This document shows, piece after piece, positions 1 to 5,375 of a DNA stretch of 14,131 bases. The notes beneath the pieces are model-generated. The model did not search any database. It saw only the letters and a list, made by a program, of their open reading frames with translations, and had not been told where the DNA came from. The stretch covers positions 1 through 14,131 of the forward strand of contig DEQS01000005.1 in assembly GCA_002360555.1 (NCBI GenBank), written 5' to 3'. Made by a program: the position numbers and the translations under genes. The first letter of the stretch is position 1. The number at the start of each line of letters is the position of its first letter. Source of the stretch: Chloracidobacterium sp. UBA3360 (GTDB taxonomy: Bacteria > Acidobacteriota > Blastocatellia > Pyrinomonadales > Pyrinomonadaceae).

Positions 1-163
1 CGTTGCAACCTCCGCTCTTTGGCGCGAAGAGTCTCGCGGCGGGCATTATCGCAACGATTTTCCTGACCAAAACGACAAATTTAAGGTCCACTCGATCCAG
101 CGACTCGATACAGAAATTTCCTCGGCAGAAAGTATCAACTTTTCACGGCAAGTTGGTGTATAA
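1..163 (+). CDS. nadB: L-aspartate oxidase, C-terminal fragment (runs off left edge)
   Basis: Reading from base 2, 53 codons are open and end at TAA 161-163; the start lies outside the window. The peptide contains ALWREESRGGHYRNDFPD followed by a charged stretch and HSIQR. The pattern R-x-ESRG-x-H-x-R-x-DFP marks the C-terminal helical domain of the fumarate reductase/succinate dehydrogenase flavoprotein family. The GGHYRNDFP form and the short tail are more like L-aspartate oxidase than SdhA or FrdA. NadB oxidises aspartate to iminoaspartate, which NadA then converts to quinolinate for NAD synthesis. The acyl-CoA synthetase start is only 25 nt downstream on the same strand, so co-transcription is possible. 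Family membership is quite secure; choosing NadB over SdhA/FrdA is less so, because only the tail is visible. A competing frame over 3-185 begins with TTG and resembles nothing known. Confidence 0.75.
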   Translation, partial: VATSALWREESRGGHYRNDFPDQNDKFKVHSIQRLDTEISSAESINFSRQVGV

Positions 164-164
164 T
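159..164 (+). promoter_or_regulatory. Candidate -10 box upstream of the acyl-CoA synthetase
   Basis: A perfect TATAAT lies at 159-164, overlapping the stop codon of the upstream nadB-like gene (TAA 161-163). A transcript from it would start near 171 and leave a leader of about 18 nt before the ATG at 189. The matching -35 is poor: TCAACT at 135-140 with an 18-nt spacer matches three of six consensus bases. No Shine-Dalgarno sequence precedes the ATG. The box could be a chance result of the stop codon context. Confidence 0.35.
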
Positions 165-188
165 AAGGTGTTTCTAAACCCTTAACTT

Positions 189-1787
189 ATGAACGGTACG
201 GCCACAGTACTCAATTTGGCGTCGATAGTTTCGCACCATGCGGGCCTTGCTCCGCAAAAGGAAGCGATTGTCTGGGATAACGTCCGCCTAACGTACGCCG
301 AACTCGACAAACTGTCGAACCGCGTTGCTAACGCGCTGGTTGAGATGGGCATCGGCCACGGCGACAAAGTCGCGCTCAATTGTATAAACATCCCGTATTT
401 CCCCGTCGTCTATTACGGCATAATGAAAGCGGGTGCTGCGGTCGTGCCGATCTGTGTTTTGTTCAAGGCAGCTGAGATCGAATATCATCTCCGCGATTCC
501 GACGCTAAGGCGGTCTTCGTTTTCGAAGGCACGCCCGAGTTGCCAATGCTAATCTCGACCAAGGCGGCGTTTGACGCGGTCGACAGTTGCGAGCATTTGA
601 TCATTATGACGGCGGATATGATCGCTCCTTCGCCGATTGAGGAGCATAAAACGCTGACACAGATCACTTTCGATAAGTCTGAGGAATTTGAGGTCTATCC
701 CACCGCTCCCGACGATACTTGCGCGATCCTGTACACATCGGGCACGACCGGCCAGCCAAAGGGCGCGGAGTTGACGCATCTAAATCTCTGGTCAAACTGT
801 GTCACGACGTACAGCATCCACATGCCGCTGCTGGATTTTACCGATCAACAGCAAAAGACTTGCCTGATCACCCTGCCGCTGTTTCACACGACCGGCCAGA
901 CGGTGCAGATGAACACGCAGCTCTATGGCGGCAACCGCGTCGTTCTGTTGCCGCGTTTTGAGCCGAAAACAACTCTCGACACAATGGTCGCGGAGAAGGT
1001 CAATTTCTGGGTCGGCGTACCGACGATGTATTGGGCATTACTGCAATACGTCAAAGAAAATGATTACGATATCAGCCATATCCCCGACAATATGAAGGTC
1101 TGCACATCCGGCGGTGCCCCGATGCCGGTCAACCTGATGCAGGAGTTTCAGGAGAAATTCGGCGTCCGGGTGATGGAAGGCTACGGCTTGAGCGAAACGT
1201 CTCCCCTAGCGACCACCAATCATTTTGAAAGGCCGTCCAAACCCGGCACGGTCGGCCAGGCGATATTTGGCGTCGAAGTTAAATGTTTTGATGACGAAGA
1301 CAATGAGGTACCTCGCGGTGAGCGCGGCGAGGTCGTCATTCGCGGGACCAACGTGATGAAAGGCTACTACAAACGTCCCGACGCGACCGCCGAAGCGTTT
1401 CGCAGCGGCTGGTTTCACACCGGCGACGTCGGCATCATGGACGACGAAGGCTATCTCGCCATCGTCGATCGCAAAAAAGACATGATCCTCCGCGGCGGCT
1501 ACAACGTTTATCCGCGTCAACTCGAGGAAGTAATAATCACGCACCCTGCCGTCAGCCTTGTCGCCGTCATCGGCGTCCCTGACGACCGCCTCGGCGAAGA
1601 AGTAAAAGCTTTCGTCGTTCTAAATCAAGGCCACGAGCTGACCGAAGAAGAGTTCATCGCCTGGTGCCGCGACCAGATCGCCGCCAACAAATACCCGCGA
1701 AAGGTTGAATTCCGCGACGCCCTGCCTATCGGCAACACCGGGAAGATATTCAAACGGGCGTTAAAAGAAGAAGTAGCAAAAGCCTAG
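189..1787 (+). CDS. AMP-forming acyl-CoA synthetase (fatty-acid--CoA ligase type)
   Basis: A 532-residue member of the ANL (acyl/aryl-CoA synthetase) superfamily. It would adenylate a carboxylic acid with ATP and transfer the acyl group to CoA in the cytoplasm. The core motifs are intact: P-loop YTSGTTGQPKG at 182-192, GYGLSETSP at 331-339, GWFHTGDVG at 407-415, the hinge DRKKDMILRGG at 427-437, and the C-terminal catalytic Lys519 in GNTGK. Length and domain order are normal for medium/long-chain fatty-acid--CoA ligases. The PRQLEEVI stretch after the hinge is also typical of that group. ATG 189 is the first start in frame and gives a normal N-terminus, although no ribosome-binding site is evident. 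Substrate cannot be read from the sequence; a fatty acid is likeliest, an aromatic acid possible. It lies 25 nt behind the nadB-like gene and 41 nt before the cytochrome gene. Confidence 0.9.
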   Translation: MNGTATVLNLASIVSHHAGLAPQKEAIVWDNVRLTYAELDKLSNRVANALVEMGIGHGDKVALNCINIPYFPVVYYGIMKAGAAVVPICVLFKAAEIEYHLRDSDAKAVFVFEGTPELPMLISTKAAFDAVDSCEHLIIMTADMIAPSPIEEHKTLTQITFDKSEEFEVYPTAPDDTCAILYTSGTTGQPKGAELTHLNLWSNCVTTYSIHMPLLDFTDQQQKTCLITLPLFHTTGQTVQMNTQLYGGNRVVLLPRFEPKTTLDTMVAEKVNFWVGVPTMYWALLQYVKENDYDISHIPDNMKVCTSGGAPMPVNLMQEFQEKFGVRVMEGYGLSETSPLATTNHFERPSKPGTVGQAIFGVEVKCFDDEDNEVPRGERGEVVIRGTNVMKGYYKRPDATAEAFRSGWFHTGDVGIMDDEGYLAIVDRKKDMILRGGYNVYPRQLEEVIITHPAVSLVAVIGVPDDRLGEEVKAFVVLNQGHELTEEEFIAWCRDQIAANKYPRKVEFRDALPIGNTGKIFKRALKEEVAKA

Positions 1788-1812
1788 CTTTGCGTTCTCA
1801 GCGGCTTTGCGT
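1788..1812 (+). repeat. Short CTTTGCGT direct repeat in intergenic gap
   Basis: The 41-nt gap between the synthetase stop and the cytochrome start begins with two exact copies of CTTTGCGT (1788-1795 and 1805-1812) separated by TCTCAGCGG. The repeat starts on the base after the TAG stop. From memory, CTTTGCG-unit strings are frequent between genes in genomes of this general kind, so this is probably a decayed member of a dispersed intergenic repeat. No inverted partner is visible. Confidence 0.45.
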
Positions 1813-1828
1813 AAAACTTCTCGTATAG

Positions 1829-2179
1829 ATGTTTCGCACAAAACTGCTCATCCTGATAATTTTTGCCATTCTCGGCATCGCATCCTGTTTTTCCTCGAAG
1901 CCACAGCATTACTCTATCTCCACGAGCAAAGATTACGCCGCTTCGATGTTTCGCCAGCACTGCGCGATCTGTCACGGCCCCGAGGGCGAGGGCAGGACGC
2001 TCCCGGACGGTAAGGTCGTGCCGAATATGCGCGAGGGGCAGCTAAAATTTAGGACCGAAGCCGAGATCTACAAACAACTCGCCGAAGGCGGCAACGGCAT
2101 GACGCCCTTTCGCGACCAATTAACAAAACGCGAACTCGATCTGATGACGAAATTTATCTACAACGACCTACGCAGATAA
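1829..2179 (+). CDS. Class I c-type cytochrome, predicted lipoprotein
   Basis: A 116-residue single-haem cytochrome. Residues 5-19 form a hydrophobic signal segment ending in the lipobox IASC, with Cys20 as the lipidated residue, so the mature protein should be membrane-anchored on the outer face of the cytoplasmic membrane or in the periplasm. The haem attachment motif is CAICH at 45-49. The probable distal ligand is Met91 in GNGMTPF, the usual G-x-M-x-PF arrangement of cytochrome c class I (cytochrome_CBB3/C-type fold). About 95 residues follow the lipidated Cys, normal for one such domain. It probably shuttles electrons to an oxidase or from a dehydrogenase; the partner is unknown. Its neighbours, a CoA ligase and an SDR epimerase, do not indicate a redox partner. 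ATG 1829 is supported by the signal peptide beginning directly there; no clear ribosome-binding site is seen. Confidence 0.88.
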   Translation: MFRTKLLILIIFAILGIASCFSSKPQHYSISTSKDYAASMFRQHCAICHGPEGEGRTLPDGKVVPNMREGQLKFRTEAEIYKQLAEGGNGMTPFRDQLTKRELDLMTKFIYNDLRR

Positions 2180-2181
2180 TT

Positions 2182-2269
2182 GCCCACGAAACACACAAAA
2201 AACACGAAATGGCTTAGCTGTGCCATAATGAATTCTCTCCTTTTAGTGTATTTCGTGTGTTTCGTGGGC
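2182..2269. repeat. Intergenic inverted repeat (CCCACGAAACACAC / GTGTGTTTCGTGGG)
   Basis: The left arm gcccacgaaacacac (2182-2196) is a perfect 15-base reverse complement of 2255-2269. Inside it, acacgaaat (2202-2210) pairs alternatively with atttcgtgt (2250-2258), so each arm has a repeated CACGAAA-type unit. The loop is about 58 nt. The element fills most of the 102-nt gap between the cytochrome stop and the epimerase ATG at 2282. It may be a mobile or dispersed intergenic repeat, an RNA hairpin limiting read-through, or both. No T-run follows the right arm, so it is not a textbook terminator. Confidence 0.75.
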
Positions 2270-2281
2270 TAAACTGATTTT

Positions 2282-3175
2282 ATGAAAGTATTGATCACAG
2301 GTGCCAGCGGGCTCGTCGGCACTGAGCTGCAAAAATCATTTACCGAAAAAGGCTACGAACTCTTGCTCGCTTCGCGCAAAGAACCGCAGGACGACAATCA
2401 CATCCAATGGAGCATCGAAGAAGGTTTCACCGACCCTGAAAAGATCGAAGGCGTCGATGTCGTGGTTCACCTCGCCGGTGAGAACGTCAGCGGCCTTCGC
2501 TGGACCGACGAAAAGAAAAAAGCCATCCGCGACAGCCGCGTTTTGGGTACGCGAAACGTCGTCGACGCGATATCAAAACTCAAAAAGAAACCGCACACAT
2601 TTGTGGCTTCGTCCGCTATCGGTTTTTACGGTGAACGCGGCGAAGAAGAGATGACCGAATCGTCGGCCATGGGCGACAATTTCCTGGCGGGCGTCTGCCG
2701 TGAATGGGAAGCCGAATCCCGCCGCGCCGAAGACGCGGGAATTAGAACAGTCTTGCTCCGCACCGGCATCGTCTTATCCAAAGACGGCGGGGCACTATCT
2801 ACGATGCTGCTCCCTTTCAAAATGGGCGTCGGCGGCGTGGTCGGCAGCGGCAAACAATGGATGAGCTGGATCTCAATGGAAGACGAGATCGCCGTCATAA
2901 ATTACGTCATCGAAAACGAAAACATCCGCGGTGCAGTCAACGCAGTATCGCCGAATCCGGTCACAAATCACGATTTCACCAAAACCCTCGGCGACGTATT
3001 GTATAGGCCAACATTCCTCCCACTGCCCGAGTTTGCCGTCAGCATGATCTTCGGCGAAATGGGCGATGCGTTATTATTGGCAAGTACAAAAGTTATGCCG
3101 AAAAGGTTGGAAGATGCAGGGTTTGAGTTTAAGTACCCAAATCTGAAAGAGGCAATTGAAAAAGCGGTTAGTTGA
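2282..3175 (+). CDS. TIGR01777/SDR39U1-type NAD(P)-binding epimerase
   Basis: A 297-residue atypical short-chain dehydrogenase of the TIGR01777 family (relatives include E. coli YfcH and animal SDR39U1). The nucleotide-binding Gly motif is GASGLVG at 7-13. The family signature VVHLAGENVSGLRW follows at 61-74, then the active-site strand SSAIGFYG at 110-117, with Tyr116 in the position of the family's usual YYG, and KQWMSWI at 191-197. The C-terminus has the DUF1731-like end with KVMPKRLEDAGFEF. Length is normal for the family. The reaction is not known for bacterial members; NAD(P)-dependent epimerase or reductase activity is assumed from the fold. It is the last plus-strand gene, convergent with the kynurenine cluster, and ends about 80 bp from it. 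ATG 2282 sits 12 nt after the upstream inverted repeat and lacks a clear Shine-Dalgarno sequence. Confidence 0.88.
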   Translation: MKVLITGASGLVGTELQKSFTEKGYELLLASRKEPQDDNHIQWSIEEGFTDPEKIEGVDVVVHLAGENVSGLRWTDEKKKAIRDSRVLGTRNVVDAISKLKKKPHTFVASSAIGFYGERGEEEMTESSAMGDNFLAGVCREWEAESRRAEDAGIRTVLLRTGIVLSKDGGALSTMLLPFKMGVGGVVGSGKQWMSWISMEDEIAVINYVIENENIRGAVNAVSPNPVTNHDFTKTLGDVLYRPTFLPLPEFAVSMIFGEMGDALLLASTKVMPKRLEDAGFEFKYPNLKEAIEKAVS

Positions 3176-3182
3176 TATTTCA

Positions 3183-3255
3183 AACAGGATGGACAGGATA
3201 AACAAGATCATCAACCCAATAAATTCTTCATCCTCCTCATCCTGTCTATCCTGTT
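3183..3255. repeat. AACAGGAT inverted repeat between convergent genes, likely bidirectional terminator
   Basis: The left arm aacaggatggacaggat (3183-3199) and the right arm atcctgtctatcctgtt (3239-3255) are complementary over 17 positions, with a single G-T pair. Both arms consist of repeating units of about 9 nt (ACAGGATNN), which continue imperfectly into the loop as aaacaagat on the left and tcctcctcatcct on the right. The right arm reaches into the stop codon of the minus-strand formamidase gene (TAA 3256-3254). The left arm starts 8 nt after the epimerase stop. Lying between two convergent genes, it is well placed to end transcription from both sides. No long T-run is present on either strand. 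Confidence 0.8.
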
Positions 3256-4009
3256 AAATAATTCCCATTAGCATTGGTCGACTCGGTGAGCAATCGGCCA
3301 CAAACGGAGCGATCTGTAGATTTAGTAGATATTCCCCGTCCGCAAACTCGTTTGGCACATAAATAAGCTCCGTAATCGTACTTTCCATACGCGTCGCGGC
3401 ATTTATCTCCCGACTTCCGGGTTCGACGTTCCAAAATATACGGTGATTTACTAGTTTTCCTTCGTCAAAGATCCGGTCGATCGACGGCATGTCGACGAGT
3501 AAGTGTTTGAATCCGCATTCGACAAGATATTTCATCGCCTCAGCCGTAAAATACGGCGGAATATATTGCTCACCGTACTGTCGCGTCAGCTTACTGTCAT
3601 CATTAGGCAGCGTACGCACGATCAACGCCGTCGGAGTGTCCGCAGCCGTGCCGACACTCGCTGCTTGCAGCGATGAGTGCGTTATCACAAGATCTCCGCC
3701 GTCAACATTCACCGGCTCAACCGACACCAACACCGCCGCGACAACAAAATCTGTCAGGCAATCCAACACCGAGATCCGCTCGTCCGTAATATGCCCAACA
3801 CACTCAGTATGCGTCCCGTTACAGTGCGGGATGAACGTGTATTGCTCAAAATTTACGCTCCCACCCCGCCGTGTATCGCCGACAATGTCGCCGGCCTCAC
3901 AAGCCTTCGACGTCGCCGCCTCAACTCCGTAAGCATTTGGCTGCGGCCCATTGAATTGCAGTGGGATCGAGATATCGATCTGCGTACTTGGTTTATTTAG
4001 ATCGATCAT
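3254..4009 (-). CDS. Cyclase-family metal hydrolase, probable N-formylkynurenine formamidase
   Basis: A 251-residue cyclase-family protein (the superfamily of KynB, bacterial kynurenine formamidase). KynB hydrolyses N-formyl-L-kynurenine to L-kynurenine and formate. The metal-binding segment is H62-C-N-G-T-H67-T-E69-C-V-G-H73, comparable to HxGTHxDxPxH in KynB. It differs by one extra residue before GTH, Glu for Asp, and Val for Pro. A second conserved block, VDMPSIDR, corresponds to the GIDTPSVD region, followed by NHRIFW. Its place as the last gene of a kynurenine operon, 10 nt after the monooxygenase stop, supports the formamidase role. The protein is distant from classical KynB (about 210 residues), so no gene symbol is given. 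GGAG lies just before ATG 4009, only 2 nt away, which is closer than usual. Another cyclase-family activity cannot be excluded. Confidence 0.8.
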   Translation of the reverse strand: MIDLNKPSTQIDISIPLQFNGPQPNAYGVEAATSKACEAGDIVGDTRRGGSVNFEQYTFIPHCNGTHTECVGHITDERISVLDCLTDFVVAAVLVSVEPVNVDGGDLVITHSSLQAASVGTAADTPTALIVRTLPNDDSKLTRQYGEQYIPPYFTAEAMKYLVECGFKHLLVDMPSIDRIFDEGKLVNHRIFWNVEPGSREINAATRMESTITELIYVPNEFADGEYLLNLQIAPFVADCSPSRPMLMGII

Positions 4010-4019
4010 AACTCCGTCA

Positions 4020-5375
4020 CTAGTTCAGGATCTGTCGATAGATCCGCTCGAGATCTAATTCGTCCACGTTACCGACGTGTTCGCAGATCTCCATCAACAG
4101 ACGATCCTGAGTATTTCCTTTTTCTTTCGCGACTGAATAAGGCAGGTCTTCGCGAAAGGTGACCATTGAGTATTTTGAGAAATAATCGGGATAGGTCTGT
4201 TCGAGTTTGGTCTCGAGTTCGCGTTTGCGTTGGAATACAGGATCCGCAACACGGTCGCGCATCTCGTAGAAATTTTCCTCCGCCATATCGGCGATGGCGT
4301 CGGTGTTTATCTTTCTAAGTTCGCCGTATTTCTCGTAAATAGATTGCCAATCAAACTTGCCGTCCGGTCGGTCTGACAAGAGCGTGTCCAGCACCCGAAC
4401 GTCCTCAAAAGCACAGTTCATTCCCTGCCCATAAAACGGCACGACTGCGTGGGCCGAGTCTCCAAGCAGCAAAGCCTTGCCGCCTGCGTTCCAAGGAAAG
4501 CATTTGACCGTCCCAAGATTTCCGGTCGGGTTGGCAAAAAAGTCTTCGGTCAGCGTCGGCATCAGCGAAACGGCGTCGGGAAATTCGCGGTTGTAAAAAT
4601 CGCGAACCGCCTGCTCGTCTACTAAGCCAGCAAAGTCAGAACCGCCTGCGTTAGCCGGTGGATTCTTATGGGCCAGAAATAGCGTACAAGTAAAGCTCCC
4701 GTCAAAATTTGGCAGAGCGATCATCATGAACTGATGCCGAGGCCAGATGTGTAGGGCATTTTTTTCGAGCCGAAAGCCTCCATCAGCCGCCGCTGGGATA
4801 TGGAGTTCTTTATAGCCATGCGCCAACCAGACCTGTGAAAAATCAAACCGTTCGACACCGCCGTGGAGCATTGCGTTTCTCACGGCCGAGCCCGCACCAT
4901 CGGTCGCGATCACCGTGTCGCTTTTGACCCGTTCCCCATTCGAAAACTTGGCTTCGCCGTTCGAGCAATCAAAATAGACGCATCGCTGGCTGAAATGAAA
5001 TTTGACGTTGTCGTATTTATCCGCCTCGTTGATCAGGGCGATATTGAGGCCGGCTCGTGAGACCGAGTTGATATATTCGCCCTCGCGGCCGCTGTAGGGC
5101 AGGAGCTTTTGCTCGCCGGTTACCGTGTGGATCATACGCCCGGTCATCGGCACGGCTTCGGCGAGCATATACTCATCCATGCCGACCTCGCGCAAAGCAG
5201 CAATACCGCGATCGGACAACGCAAGGTTGATCGAACGTCCGGCTGCTACCTCTTCGAGCCGCATATCGCCGCGCGATTCATAGACGTGCGTCTCGATCCC
5301 ACGTTTGGCGAGATTGATCGCAAGCAGCGAGCCAGCAAGGCCGGCACCAATGATAGTTACCTTTTGCTTTGACAT
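4020..5375 (-). CDS. kmo: Kynurenine 3-monooxygenase
   Basis: A 451-residue FAD-dependent aromatic hydroxylase. It converts L-kynurenine to 3-hydroxykynurenine using NADPH and O2. The FAD-binding Gly motif is GAGLAG at 10-15. The second nucleotide motif, ATDGAG, lies at 157-162 (DG at 159-160). The FAD ribityl motif LLLGDSAHAVVPFYGQGMN lies at 302-320. YINSVSRAGLN (101-111) closely resembles the conserved Ser-Val-Ser-Arg segment of eukaryotic KMO, and the length matches the bacterial enzyme. The C-terminus lacks an obvious membrane anchor, as expected for bacterial forms. The ATG at 5375 shares its A with the last base of the preceding formate dehydrogenase stop codon (TAATG), and no Shine-Dalgarno sequence stands out, so translation is probably coupled. 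The formamidase gene follows after 10 nt. Confidence 0.95.
   Translation of the reverse strand: MSKQKVTIIGAGLAGSLLAINLAKRGIETHVYESRGDMRLEEVAAGRSINLALSDRGIAALREVGMDEYMLAEAVPMTGRMIHTVTGEQKLLPYSGREGEYINSVSRAGLNIALINEADKYDNVKFHFSQRCVYFDCSNGEAKFSNGERVKSDTVIATDGAGSAVRNAMLHGGVERFDFSQVWLAHGYKELHIPAAADGGFRLEKNALHIWPRHQFMMIALPNFDGSFTCTLFLAHKNPPANAGGSDFAGLVDEQAVRDFYNREFPDAVSLMPTLTEDFFANPTGNLGTVKCFPWNAGGKALLLGDSAHAVVPFYGQGMNCAFEDVRVLDTLLSDRPDGKFDWQSIYEKYGELRKINTDAIADMAEENFYEMRDRVADPVFQRKRELETKLEQTYPDYFSKYSMVTFREDLPYSVAKEKGNTQDRLLMEICEHVGNVDELDLERIYRQILN

Noticed and set aside
3..185. 60-codon plus-strand frame from TTG at the left edge
   Set aside because: The peptide has no recognisable features, and the overlapping frame from base 2 gives a clear aspartate-oxidase-like C-terminus.
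1829..2179. Cytochrome c as electron acceptor of the formate dehydrogenase
   Set aside because: The two are on opposite strands and separated by the boundary repeat. The dehydrogenase has no export signal, while the cytochrome is an external lipoprotein.
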